This document shows, in pieces, positions 25,151-37,100 of a DNA stretch of 64,000 nt. The notes below the pieces were generated by a model. It saw only the letters and a program-made list of their open reading frames with translations, made no database searches and was not told where the DNA came from. A program made the position numbers and the translations under genes. The stretch is from Takakia lepidozioides (lineage: Eukaryota > Streptophyta > Takakiopsida > Takakiales > Takakiaceae), in the NCBI GenBank assembly GCA_030704615.1, contig CM060733.1:37820001-37884000 (forward strand), read 5' to 3'. Within the stretch, counting starts at the first letter, position 1. Each line of letters opens with the position of its first letter.

Positions 25151-26100
25151 CACGTGATTGTTCCAACAAAGCCCACTATGCTTATTTTGCAATCTCCCCT
25201 ATCGAGGCTTCATATATTGATATAGTATCCACTTCAAAGCTATTTTTCGCAAATTTTCAGCAACCAAAAGTAATTGAAATTCCAAATCTCCCACATGAAG
25301 GGCCAATCATTGCTCCAGGAATGAGGATTGTCCAAAAGTGCTCGTGTCTCCATTCTTGCACTCCCTACACAAACTGCAAACACTGAACACTTTTTGAGCA
25401 AATGATGCGACAAATGATGACCCTTAAAGGACGAGACCTATTTTGGTGAGCCACCCCCAAAAGTGTACATACATGCCTGTCTTGAGCTTTATCTTGCTAC
25501 CCTGAATCATCCAGAAATTTGAACCTTACAAATACATTCCTAACTACCACATCCATCTACACCCAGAAAATCAGGAAGATCCACTGTTGGAAATGGGTAG
25601 ATTATAAGCTAATTGTGTTGTGGATTTTTGAAGCCCACTCAGATATTTTACCCACAATACATGATTGACCATGGCTTCTTTGGACCATCCGGATTTTCCA
25701 TATGTGAACTGAGGGAAGATTCTTATTCTTGGGCATATGCTTGGTGATGTCCAAGATAAAAAATCCAAGATTCCCTAGGGGTTGCTTTGTATGTGCAAAT
25801 GGGGGTGGGGGATTTCACATCCATATACACTCTAGAGACAAATGCCACCATCTATGAAATTTTGGGAGGAATCAGGTTCCCTCCGGTTGGTAGCTGCATT
25901 GTAGCACTGAGTACAAGCTAGGGAAAAAAAAATTGATTACGAAAATATCTCAACCTGGGATGTGTTGTTTACTGAATTATTGAGTCCAAGCCAACTCAGG
26001 CCACGTCATCAAAAACCAAGACATTTGAATTGTCGACTTGCAGTGGGTGTTGTGAGTGCACCCGGGCCCCACGCAAGTCCCCTCAATTCCCTCGCTGGCG
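25151..26100. other. Intergenic, nothing recognised
   Basis: No coding domain seen. Near 26040-26100 GC-rich sequence adjoins the truncated end of the copia fragment. That junction probably marks a deletion or rearrangement breakpoint. Confidence 0.45.
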
Positions 26101-26102
26101 CC

Positions 26103-28433
26103 CGGTCTAGTCGTCGGTAAAAGTAATGAAGTATCTTTTTCCTCCTTTTGATGGAACTGGCAGTGGTCCACATAGATCAGAGTGAATGAGTTGTAAGATT
26201 CCAGTGGCTCTAGAGTTGCTGGATTTAGGAACTCTCTCAGGACTTTGTTTGCCAAGTTGGCACCCTTCACAGGCAGTTTCCAAAATGGGCAGGTATGGAA
26301 GTCCAGTGGCCAACTGGTTGGAAGTCAAGTGATGAACTCCTCGGTGGTTCAGGTGACCCAATCGCTTATGCCAGAGTTTTGTAAAATTTATGGAGAGAGA
26401 GAGTGACTTGTAATTGATAATGAAGAAGATGTTACAATAGTGAGCGTGTGCTCACTTTAAGACATATGAACAGTTATGACTATTGATACAACCAATAGGT
26501 CTAACTCACACAGATCACAACTCTTTGTCTAACAGTTGTGTCCCTTCAAGATTCATCATATGACTTGATGAATGTTAGAATTGACTTCCAACACCCTCCC
26601 TCAATGAAAACATTCAAGAGTATAAATTCTGAAGGTCCTGTTTTTGTCCAACAATGCTATTAAAGCATATTCACATAATTTTAATCTTTGATTAAATAAG
26701 ATCTATAGAGTTGTCGGCGTTGGCCAACGTCCTCTCACATGTGCTCCCTTTCCCGTGGTTGAACTGAGACTTCGTTTACATCAAAGTGGAAGTCGTAATT
26801 GTGACCAGCTTGCTATCAATTAGTCAGAGATAGCTTGATTTTCAAATAGAAGTTCTCGTTGGAGAAATTGCTCATTTGAAGTTCAAATAATGCACCAATA
26901 GTGATGCTTTTGGGATGACACCTTAGATCTCTTCTTTAAGTTAATGCTGCATGACATAACTCTATGAAGGTTCTTAAACAAGTTTGTTGGAACTCCAAGC
27001 ATCATTAACAATCTAAATTGTTACATACTTGAATAACATTTTAAAATGTTTGAAATGGCCATTAGACTCAATTGTCTCCATGACTTCTCTGCAATTTTTT
27101 CACCATGAATATTCCATCGTTGGCTTCTTTGCCTAGGAATAATTTGTTCACCATACTTAGGTGCTTATGGTAACTATATTGATGCAAAGATCAACATTAA
27201 CATACTGAACATATCAATATTAACATGTTTTAGATCATGAAGATAGCTCTTCTTTGATAGTTGTTTGACTATCATATCTACTAGCATTACAATACTAGCA
27301 TGACAATCTTAAGTCGACTCTCATTAGATCTCTATGGATCGGTTGAGCACTAGCTCTGATACCATGTAAAATTTATGGAGAGAGAGAGTGACTTGTAATT
27401 GATAATGAAGAAGATGTTACAATAGTGAGCATGTGCTCACTTTAAGACATGAACAGTTGTGACTATTGATATAGCCAATAGGTCTAACTCACACAGATCA
27501 CAGCTCTTTGTCTAACAGTTGTGTCCCTTCAAGATTCATCATATGACTTGATGAATGTTAGAATTGACTTCCAACAAGTTTGACTATATCAGATATTTCG
27601 CCAAGAAGAATGTCATCAGATGATTCGAGAGATAGCACTTCATGACCTTTAGCTATTGTATCTGGCCTGTACAATCCATTGTAACAAGCGTAGAAGTAGC
27701 CATGATGATGCAATCACTACAGTCACTTGTCTAGGAGAGCTCTAGGATGGAAGAATAAGTAGGTAGGATCAGAAGGAGAAAGAATAATACAAAAAACAAG
27801 ATGATAGTAGCAAGGTGAAAGAACAAGATAATGATGGTCAGATTTTTGTCACCACATGCGTACGGTGCAGGAAAGTCGAAGTACATGCTATATTAATCTC
27901 TATATTAATCTCGAAACGAAAGATCTATAGATCTTCAGTCTGGTCGTAGGACATTCTTTAACTTTCTTTCTTTCACGGAAGGAGAAGCGCTCACTTAGTC
28001 ACTAATCTCTCTTGTGGAGGAGCGCTCACACACTCACCAAGGAACTAACCTGGGTGTTACCTAACAATGCTCTGATACCATGTTGAAACACTCATATGTT
28101 CATATTCAACTACAGAGAACACCGAAGGTGAGGGTACATATATAGTGTTTGCCACATAGATAGATAGAGAGAAAGAGATAGAGCAGGACCACATGGTCAC
28201 CACATGGGCATTATTGCTAACTATAATGGAGCTGCAATTCCTAAGGCATATGGTAGCCAGCCACTATCTAGAATCTTGGAGCAGTGCATTCACTTATGCC
28301 TGATCTATCGGCATACTACATGGGTGTGTTAATTCCAATACCTAAGTGATCTAAATAGCTTCATAGTATAGTGTATGTCCTCCAGTATCCACTAGGTCTA
28401 CGATCATGAGCCTGGGTGTGGACTGCCTCAATA
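26103..28433 (-). mobile_element. Ty1/copia retrotransposon, 5' part (LTR to integrase)
   Basis: Minus strand. LTR at 28081-28433 ends in GTGTTTCAACA and is followed directly by a primer-binding site TGGTATCAGAGC (complement of 28069-28080) for initiator tRNA-Met. A short gag-pol remnant (complement of 27582-28068; GLYRPDTIAKGHEVLSLES) leads into the integrase zinc finger and core start (RLGHLNHRGVHHL, CEGCQLGK, HSDLCGPL, FITFTDD; complement of 26103-26380). The distance from primer site to integrase is far too short, so most of gag and protease are gone. Everything after the integrase start is missing. A TRIM interrupts it at 26380-27576. The LTR start is mutated (TATTGAGG for TGTTGAGG). Confidence 0.85.
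26380..27576 (-). mobile_element. TRIM (terminal-repeat retrotransposon in miniature)
   Basis: 1197 bp, minus strand. Two LTRs (26380-26593 and 27365-27576; about 5 substitutions and one 2-base indel apart) begin TGTTGGAAG and end TTTTACA. The 5' LTR is followed at once by TGGTATCAGAGC (complement of 27353-27364), the initiator tRNA-Met primer site. A purine tract TTGAGGGAGGG precedes the 3' LTR. Perfect 5-bp target duplication AGTTT at 26375-26379 and 27577-27581. The 771-bp interior has no coding frame. It was inserted into the copia fragment between gag-pol remnant and integrase. Confidence 0.92.
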
Positions 28434-29253
28434 CTCTTGTGACTGGGAGGATACTATCTCTCTACTATCTTTCTGTAGGTAGGAAGCTTGCAGAAACGTT
28501 GGGCTCTCGTTTGAACCTGGCATGTAAAGAGACAGCCATATGGATGACAATGCAACCTGGAATTCTCTCTTATATCGGCATCACACTACAAATGTCTTGA
28601 TCACTGTCTTACAGTGCATGGTATTCCAACACTTCAAATTTTCGAGAGAATATATATACACACAGAGCATGGTGCCGAGCCTTGCATGCGTCATGGTGGA
28701 GTTTCTTGTTTTCTGTATTTCTACTTTTCTTTCTCAACGCGTTGACTGTTGGGACGCTGAATTCCTGCCTCTTGGATTCTCCTGAAGCTCCTTGAACAAC
28801 ACCAAATACTTGGTTAGAGGCATTTTGGTCCAGGCTGACATTCCAATGGCCATAGGGAGGATTTTTTCTCCTTCCAATCCTCCGAGTTGCTGGTGGTGGA
28901 ATGATCAGCAAACAGACGCGGGACACTTCCCGATTTTGAGATTTGGCGAGGTAGAAGAAAGGTGGGCAGTTTGTCAGCGAGATTGTGATTAGGCTAATGG
29001 GAAGTTTAGCAAAGAAAAACTCGATCAGCCTAATCCCATCCCTAATTATTCTCGCTGGAAGTGCCTAGGAATTCTCGGCCAGAAGGATTTTGTGATGTGA
29101 AATACTACCGTCGAAGATTTCATCTACGCTTTCATCCAGGTGAAGGTGAGGGAGAAAAAAGAGCTAGGGCTAGGGCGAAGAGAGCGAGAGTGTGAGAGCA
29201 AGGTGTGAGAGATCTGAGAGTGAGAGTTGAGACGGAAGAGGGATTGTTCGGAG
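28434..29253. other. COX5C upstream region
   Basis: Flank of the copia LTR on the left and the COX5C promoter/5' UTR on the right (purine-rich GAGAG tracts at 29160-29225). No other gene recognised. Confidence 0.5.
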
Positions 29254-29839
29254 ATGGCCCATCCCAAGAGCTTGCCTGCGGATGTCGTCGTGGCTGCCGC
29301 GAGATCGAAGCCCAAACTTATTAACGAAATTTTTTATGGCATTAGCCTTGGCGTTTTCAGTGCGTTCTCTTTTTCCCCATCTGTGTCTGGTTCCCAATGT
29401 CTTTCAATGATGTTTGGATTGTTTCCCTCCCCTCCTTCTGTCTCTGTCTCTGTCTCTGTCTCCGCAATTGGAGTGAGCCCCTCACAAAGATAGTGTCTGT
29501 TCCCTCTCGTTCCTGGCGCGGGGTCTATGGCCACAAGGCCACGGAAAACGAATTCTTATGAGTACATTCTCTCTCTCTCTCGCTCTCTCCACTGCTCTGG
29601 TTTGCCTACATCCTTTTTTCCCAAGTGGGTCTGTATCATTTGAGCATCGAAGGCTGAGAAATGGGGCCACGCTAGTTGATATTGGTCCTGCTGCAGATTG
29701 CGAAATGATAAAATGTTTTGGGATTGCTGGTGCAGCGGGCTCGTTCTGGAAGATGTATCACATGAATGCGCGGCGCAAAACTAAGGAGTTCTATGCAAAA
29801 TTGGAGGCAGGCGAAATCTCTGTTTTGGCTGATGAATGA
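29254..29839 (+). CDS. COX5C: Cytochrome c oxidase subunit 5C, mitochondrial
   Basis: Small single-span inner-membrane subunit of complex IV specific to plants. Exon 1 (29254-29359) gives MAHPKSLPADVVVAAARSK, then PKLINEIFYGISLGVF. Exon 2 (29736-29839) gives GSFWKMYHMNARRKTKEFY, then AKLEAGEISVLADE. Phase fits (106 + 104 bases, 69 residues; angiosperm COX5C is about 64). The transmembrane span covers roughly residues 27-43, followed by the diagnostic WKM-H-N-RKT-FY-LE-GEISV block. Donor is CA|GTGCGT and acceptor is GGTGCAG. The 376-bp intron holds a TCTCTG microsatellite and a 3' tail of the non-LTR family. An intron inside the coding region is unlike angiosperm genes, which as I recall have it in the 5' UTR. 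Confidence 0.93.
29438..29462. repeat. (TCTCTG)n microsatellite in COX5C intron
   Basis: Four tandem TCTCTG-type units lie just upstream of the non-LTR tail insertion. Confidence 0.9.
29472..29567 (+). mobile_element. Non-LTR 3' tail insertion in COX5C intron
   Basis: About 96 bp matching only the last part of the family. It starts GTGAGCCCCTCACAAAGATAG (compare GTCAGCCCCTGACAAAGCTAG in the complement of 44150-44175), then CTATGGCCACAAGGCCACGG, and ends TTCTTATGAGTACA. The flanks are CT-rich, so a target duplication cannot be judged. Same orientation as COX5C. Confidence 0.8.
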
Positions 29840-29984
29840 AGCATGGCTAGGGGTAAGCTTGACCCAGGGTTGTGAGGGAGGGAGAGATTAGCTAGCTTAG
29901 GGCTGACGCTCTTATCAATCTGCACACTTAATTTCATACAGATGACTCCTAAAGTTTCCAAATTGAGTACTGCACACTGTCCAC

Positions 29985-30130
29985 ATACTTGGGGGTGGGG
30001 TTGGAACCCCTGGTGAGGGATCCTAATTGTCCGCAGGTGAATCACACTTGCAGAATGTGCTTTAGCTGCAGGCTTCCATCCCCCCATTATTTCTCTCTCT
30101 TCCCCCTTCTAGACAATGTCTACTGGCAGT
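29985..30130 (-). repeat. Dispersed tRNA-like repeat, copy 1
   Basis: The complement matches 58667-58825 in the plus sense: ACTGCCAGTAGACA, AGAAGGGGGAAGAGAGA, GGGGGGATGGAAGCCTGCAG, CTAAAGCACATTCTGCAAG, TGATTCACCTG, CCCTCACCAGGGG. It carries a good B-box-like GGGGTTCCAACCCC. Likely a SINE. Confidence 0.6.
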
Positions 30131-30254
30131 GTCACATTTTTTATTGAATTGGGGACTTAAGAAGCATTGGTGGAGTGAACAATTTGGTTTCTAGCAAGAC
30201 TTGTAGACCAGCCTCTACTTAAACGCTTTCCTCCCTGCAACCACATTGGCACTG

Positions 30255-30330
30255 ACTATGTGATCACACAGTTGGGCTGAGTTTCCATACCCGGTAGGTA
30301 GAAATCCACCCTGACTCGAGAGTTCATATT
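30255..30330 (+). repeat. SINE-like repeat fragment (second family)
   Basis: GCTGAGTTTCCATACCCGGT and then AGGTAGAAATCCACCCTGACT at about 30277-30317 match GCCGAGAATTCATATCCTGG and then TGGGTAGAAACCCACAACTGG at about 39169-39210. The stretch is short and diverged. Confidence 0.4.
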
Positions 30331-32329
30331 CCACTGGCACGGTCCCTCCAGGATGGGTAATAGCCAGTGTTTGCAGTGTACACTCAATTAATATATTCTA
30401 TTCCCTCTCGGCTCTACCATCGTTCTTCAGTGTACATTCGCAAGCAAAGGCTGTGGATAACAACTTTCGGGATGCTTGCTTCCAGTGTTGCTTGGAGTGA
30501 CCAGGTACAAGTCTATGGCAAACCCAACTCATGTAATCACATAAATCCATTCCGCCTCTTCTCTGTCATCTGATCACAGCCAGACCTACTGCCTTTGACA
30601 AGCCAAATTTCTTAACTTCATAATCTTAATTTGTTGCAGGCATACGGTGGTTTCCAAAGACGGGCTCTGTAGCCGCCAGTACTGGTATGCCACTTGCTCA
30701 GACCAACCCATTGCTCTCATGCATTCTTTTATTGCAAAGGAGTGTGTCCTGTTTTCGATTCCTGGGGGCATGACCAAGAGAAGAGAAGGTTATTGGCGAA
30801 TCAGTCAGATTGTGAACCTGCTTGCCCTCAAATATGAAAGAAATTCGCATAATTCTCTTTTGATGGTCTATTTCACCTGTATGCGTTCTATTCGCTACAC
30901 ATATTATGTATTGAGGTAAATTCCCACAATTAAGCAAGCCTGTAGTGACCCCATTCCAACTCCTCCTCCAAAACCACTTTTCTGGTCAGTCCAAATCATC
31001 TCTGTTACAAGGCTACGCCAACCTAAGACTGATGGTGCACCCACATCCCTGTAATATTGAAATGTTTTATACCACTGTGGTATTTACATCATATCTTCAC
31101 TCACAGTGGCACTTCCCGTTTGAGAGGAACTATCATTTGTGCAGTGTTGCATCCTGCAGGGACAATGGGTGCAAGGTTAGCATCTTTGTAGTGACAGTAT
31201 GTACACATGTTTTTATTCACAAACACAGAGGTCGTGCAGTAATGACTCAAGTTTTTTGATCGACATAGTGTTGGAGACAGCTATGTGACCATCTCCCTCC
31301 CAGTCACATGCTCCTTGCTTCTGGGTTCTGGCAGCGTGTCAACTGAATGGCCTCAAGTTCTGACAGAAGACTCTGGTGTGTGTGGCAGCCTTGTGGAATG
31401 CAGTGACATATGCAACTTACTTGGTGATGGTGATGACAGACCTTGAATTTGCAGTGCAGTTGCCTGCTGATGCCTGATAGATGTTTTCGTTCTTTGTCGT
31501 ACTTTCCAGTAGAGGGAATGATGTCTAGGTTCAAGCCTTTTTATTAGCCTTTGTGGTCTTTTTTTTTGCGTTAATTCCCTCTCCGAGCTGAATTGGTCGC
31601 TCCTTAAGCAAGGTGCATGAAGCCTCTTTTATCTGTGGTGTCTTGAAACATCAGGGGATACTTCCAACCCTGGAGTGGCACTGTTTGTTGTCCTGTCATG
31701 AATGTTTGACACATGTTCAGGGAATGAATGAGCAAATACCCGTGTTTGGGACCATGGATGTCTTAGACAGACACAACACCTGCTGCGTCCACTTCACAGC
31801 TTAAGCATGGGAGCAAATTAAAATGTGATATAACTTTCTAGTGTTAACGGAATATGGCACTTGGTTGTTAATATCAGAAAAAATTCTTCCACTGTTGGGT
31901 GCCAATGCATGAGACAACAACATGAACTAAAACCCACCCCTGAAAAAGACAATGTTTGAAAGCTGAAGTGTCTCTTAGTTATGAAGGCTGTAGCTGGAGT
32001 CTTCCCCCTCCCTAAGTCATGAATGATATCCACAGGTTAGCTTGTCTAACAAGCTGATAGAAGTCGTTGATGTCTAAGGAGACAACCTAAGGTTGAGCCC
32101 AGTTAAGTGTACAGCCGCCTTGGACTCAAATTCATCCCCTCCACAACTATTTGAACAATTGATTATCAGGTTCTCCACCAAACAAGTCAAGAAGTAGTTT
32201 GAGTACAAATTTGAAAATTCTTTTCCCCCTAGGAGGAGCTCTGGACACTCTGGCCTCAAAGTTCCTGCAAGAAGTATAAGGTCTCTTCTGTCCGTTTCCT
32301 GTTGCATACCAGAGGTGGGTGCTTTGGCA

Positions 32330-32820
32330 GTGACCAGGAGTAAGGCTAAGCTGCAGCCAAAGAAGAAGTCTCAGAAAGAGACAATGAGGATGAAATTGAA
32401 ACTCCTCAGGATGATGAAGCATGGAGGGAAGAGAAAGAGTTGCAAAGGAAGTGGCAGACTCTATTAGAGCTGCAGAAAGAAACCAAAATTCCTGCAGTAG
32501 AGCCCTCTGACTCCGAAGAAGAGGAGGATGAGGAAGAAATCCTTAAACGACCACGTGACCTGAATCGGGACGCATGGTGGACAGCTATTGGCAGAAGTTA
32601 TAACAGACAATCAATCAAATTGTACAATCAAAGAGGGAAATAGGATAATGAGTTACAATGTGAAGCCAAAAGGGCAAGAGACTGTCATGGACTTCGATGA
32701 TGCTATGCCACTAATCCAATTAAAGATTGGGAATATAGTCTTGGCAGATGTACTAATTGATGGTGGTTCAGGAGTGAACATCATGACAAATAAATTAACC
32801 CCTAAACGCCTACAGCTTTT
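32330..32820 (+). mobile_element. Ty3/gypsy gag-protease fragment
   Basis: Acidic end of gag (EPSDSEEEEDEEE, then RDLNRDAWWTAIGRSYNRQS), then after a frame change the start of an aspartic protease (PLIQLKIGNIVLADVLIDGG, then SGVNIMTNKL). The catalytic Asp in LIDGGSGVN is intact. Frames 32440-32643 and 32588-32810 overlap, so there is at least one frameshift. No reverse transcriptase or LTR follows. It is a decayed fragment. Confidence 0.75.
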
Positions 32821-32829
32821 TTTTTTAAA

Positions 32830-33556
32830 TTGAAAAATCTGAACCTCATGCCACCATTTTATTTATAACTAAGCATTTGCTCAGATCTAAAAAAGTTCGC
32901 CATACAATCATGATGTAAACTACATCCCTACCTTTCCCCAGCGTTTCGGCCGCAGAAATTGTAATCTTATATGTGTTTTGTGAGCATGAAAAGTTTCTGT
33001 AACCTCTGCAGAGTACAAAACAATTATACAAATATTATCAAAATTCCTAAATGGCTGGTCCAATTGAGTTAAGATTTTACATGGACATGTCTCATGATGT
33101 TGGCACCTTCTCCTAAAGTTTCAGAGTTTTTGTACAAGATCGGTTATACCTGCTTTGTAATGATTGTCTACAAAGTGCATTTTCTTCATGTTGCCACCTT
33201 TTTTATTTTGGGGAAAACATGGGTGTGTTTTTTGGAAAACGGAATGGTCCCAACGTCCTAAATCAAGTTGGGAAGGCACTCCTGAATTTTTTATTCAATC
33301 CATCTTGAAAATCCCCTCAGATTTGGATTTCCTTTGCCAAGGCATGTAATTCTGCACTGCCCCGTGTTTCTCAGGGCGTGCCCCATGGGAATCTGGGGTC
33401 ACCCTCCAGAGCAAGCCTTGTCAAGCGGTGGTTAAGCCCCCTTCGCAACCTGCATTCATTCACAGAAGCAGTACTAGATACTATAGCAAGTCATGAAATG
33501 TATTCATTCATAACATCTGGCTACTTTGTATGCATGTAGAATGAGGTGGTGGTCGA
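32830..33556. other. Intergenic, nothing recognised
   Basis: AT-rich flank of the gypsy fragment. No further retroelement domain seen. Confidence 0.45.
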
Positions 33557-33572
33557 ATGACACAATGGTGCA

Positions 33573-33720
33573 GTGGTGACGGGGCCAACAGGGGCATAAG
33601 CTTCGAGATTGCACGCCAATTGGCAAAACATGGGATCACCACAGTTCTAACTGCGCGCGATGCTTCATGTGGCGGAAGGGCCGCAGACCGGGCCTTCCCA
33701 GCCATGAAATCCAATCAGAG
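33573..33720 (+). pseudogene. Short-chain dehydrogenase/reductase exon relic
   Basis: After an acceptor-like GTGCAG the sequence reads GANRGISFEIARQLAKHGIT, then TVLTARD. This is the NAD(P)-binding TGxxxGIG start of a carbonyl-reductase-like SDR. The expected VVTG just before it is out of frame by one base (GACGGGGCC where one more G would restore it). The last Gly of the motif is Ser. No other SDR exon was found nearby. It is an isolated, broken first exon. Confidence 0.7.
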
Positions 33721-34122
33721 TATTCCAGCAGAAAGTTCAGAAATTGGACAAACCTTCTGAGCGGAAGGTTGATCAAATTGATGCCTTTAGTGAAACTGCG
33801 ATATTGTGCTTGGGAAGGTGGTCCAATATACAAAGAAACGTGCAGGCGAGGCTCAGAGGGAGGGAGGGTGGGAAAAGGGCTGTTCCCCCCTCCGACAAGA
33901 TGGCCAGAGGATTTGTCAGGCCGTACCTCATGAGTTCACAAGCGTGCAGTAAAATCAAGCCAATTTTTGCATTGTGACCGCAAATCATTGGCCTTTGATG
34001 TCCCCTCAATATCCATGCTACAATTAATGTGTCTAATGGATGTTGCCAATGGTATGCAAGGAAAAGGTTGAGCATTAGATAAAAGTCGATTGTGAATTGT
34101 TCATCTGAATTTAAATATAAAC
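33721..34122. other. Intergenic / 3' flank of the 2OG oxygenase gene
   Basis: Nothing recognised. The right end must contain the 3' UTR of the leftward-reading oxygenase gene. Confidence 0.45.
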
Positions 34123-37100
34123 TCAAATAACCACATCGCCATAGTACCTGGAGAGTCTCTTCTCCGAAAAATCTCCAAAGTTGAGGACATCCACGGAGTT
34201 ATCCCCACCAGTCTGCAAGGGAAAATGAAAAAACCAGTTGGTGAGATGGGAATATTTCAAAATACATATAAACTATATATAAAAAGATAGAAAGAGAAAG
34301 CCCAAGAGTTGCGAGCCCCTAGCATGCATAGGCCAAGTCCCCACACATCTCTCAATTGACTGGTAGCAGTTAACAATTAGTGCTAACAGCTACCGTCAAT
34401 GAACTGTTGTTTGCAATAATAACCAACTAGTGGAATTTGACCGTTAACTAGCTAGCAATAGCCATTAGCGCATAGAACAAACTTAAAACCAAATATTGAT
34501 CTGATAACAACTTGAAATCACGCAATTAAGGCCATTAAATTTTACTGCCCTCATTTTTATCAAATTTTCATGATAATAACTATAAATCATTTGTTTTCTT
34601 GTTGTTATGTTCGCCTTCTGACTACCAGTCTAATGCCCCTGCAATCCTCAAAATACAGAATACTTGCAGACTTTAAATGTTGTGTCTTCTATAGAAACAA
34701 CAGAAAGAGGGAGATGGAGAAGAGTCTCAAGTTTCTCATCTATGAACCAAACAAAGAAATTAGGATGTATTGAATCTCATCTTTAGAAAGACTGAAGAAC
34801 ATCTAAGGGAGATGTTACAAGGTAACTCTCAATTCATTGCTAAAGTGGGACTTGGTGGCTAATGGCTAGTGTACATGACCGTTAGCTCGATTTTCTTTTA
34901 TATTCACCTAACAGTGCCTTAACTAAACGGCTGGCCCTTAAGGGTCAACCTAACTGATAATGGCACTAATGGATGTGTGTGAACGTGGCTTTAGTAATTG
35001 TTATCCCACAACTGGCTAAAGGAGCGTAAATGACCTTCTAGTGACTTGGCCCAAGTGACAACAATCGAAGTCCACAGTAAACTATGCACGAGGGCGTCTA
35101 CCAGTCTTTGCTCCATCCACCCTTTGGAGACATACACATGACCTTTAGAAGCCCGTATGCGTGGCAGGAGAAAGTTACCTTTTCCAACAACCTGTCTCCA
35201 GCTTCTGGGACAGTGAGAGGTTCATCCCTGCAGCAAAAGGCCCTGGTGTTAAAAGAGAACTGCAGTGCCTCTTTCCAGTGCCCACTAATCGCATCTTGAA
35301 CTTTTCCAAAAACTATCCAGATAACACAACTCACATTACACACCTTGAGATCAGGAGCAGAAAGCTTAGTAGTAAGGGTTCTGTTTGGCACAAAAACCAG
35401 TGAACAGAGTACTTGTAATGAAGGTTTTTCCAAGCCCTACCACTGTGGCTGCATGAACAATGCAAACGTGCTCCGGTTGACCCCCACAGAAGCCTCGCTT
35501 TGCGCTGCCTGTTTAGTTGCACCACAAAGAGAAATTCAGTTCTTCCTGGTTTTGATATTGATATCATTGCAAATACAGGACTAATCAGAGTGAGCGGATG
35601 GTTTGTGAACAATACAGCAATCTAAGAGAACCAGCAAGTTGAAGGAACAAGAGACACAACCGATACTTCCAATAGTTTGAGGTGATAGACCAGTTTGGAC
35701 AGGCAAAGTAATAAAGGTTACCTGAACACAATGAAGGGTTGCCCTGAACAGACCTCCTGAGTGAATCTCGGTAGCTTCACCCATCTGGTATGCTATGTCT
35801 GCTTCTCCAAACACTGCCTACAATTCACAACTCTTGCAAGTCAAGTCTAAAGCAGAATGATTACAGGAAGTCAACTAACTGACCATCTAGCATGCTTGTA
35901 ACATTGCATTAGCTCTCCTGTCAGAACAATGTAGGGTGCTGTCTGAGACGTGTTGGTACATATTAGGAATTCCTTTCATATTTCTAGGTCTATTAATATA
36001 GCATGAGAATACATAAAACCACTAACCAAAATTCCCGATCTAAGACCTTGAAGAGAGAATACCACCAAGTCATGACTGATATCCAAGTAAAAGCAGCTAA
36101 CACTGAACCCCTCACTGACCTTCACAATGGTTCCAGAGCGGTCACGAATATATAGACCAGCTTGAATGTCAGGATTTGGTATTGTAGTTCCGTCCCTCAA
36201 GTACATTGCACATGTCAGACCTGTAACGCAACGACTTCAATTCAACAGTTCTTCTGCTGCCTATATGTGTATATCTGGCTCTGTATGTTGATCAGTCGGG
36301 TAAATTCTGTCCCATCAATACCACTTCAAAACATTCCATAAAGTAAAATCTCTGTTCTTAACTAGTGAGGCAAGGAACATAGCTGAAAAGGAGGTTTTTG
36401 CAGTCTAGGAGTGAGAACTGCTGCAATAGGGAGGAAGTGCAAACTGAGAATACCTGTAAGAGATCCATGGTCAAAATGCCATCCACACCACCAGGTCATA
36501 TCTCTTGCAGTCTCTCCTGTATCACTGTTGGAATCGAGTGGCAATTGTCAACATGTTGCACCCAAAGGGCTAGGCTACAACATAATGGTCAGGGATCAGG
36601 CAGGTACAGTACATTGGTAGCTCTTTGACCTCACCTTGGGATTGGGTTTCATACATCTGTCAGGCTCCAAGATGGCTACAAGATTGCGAAGCCTTCAAAA
36701 TGAAGCTGCTGTGTTTTGGTAATAAGAGTTAGAATGGTCAACACCTGTAAATCCTTTGCCCTGAGAAAGGTGCAAGCTGGGCATTGTGCGATAAATACAG
36801 TCCTTTGACTGTAAGGCTTTTCTGCATCAGCACAGAAGATTCCTAGATCCTCAAAATCTGTTTGGACTTGTTAACACTTTGTGTGGTATGGAGTTACATT
36901 GTATGTATCCCTTGGAGATGTTTTTCTCTACTTCTGTCATTAGAATATAACATAGCCAAGCAAGAAAGAAATACGCCATTGGAAAAGATACAAGCTTGTG
37001 ATATATCCACAGCAGGGTAAACGAAAGAGAGAAAAACTAAGAAACCTGCATGAAGTTGGGAAATAATGCAAGAGCCGCCCTTTGTGGCACTGTGAGCGCC

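Larger units (their letters stand above)
29840..32279. other. COX5C 3' flank and intergenic
   Basis: COX5C 3' UTR on the left, then no gene I can support. Contains SINE-like repeats at about 29985-30130 and 30255-30330. Frames at 30647-30919, 31613-31804 and others lack domains. Confidence 0.5.

Noticed and set aside
34300-35060. Possible MITE with inverted ends (GGCCAAGTC / GACTTGGCC, and inner TAGCCATTAGC inverted)
   Set aside because: Matches are short and scattered, with no target duplication; could be chance in an intron.
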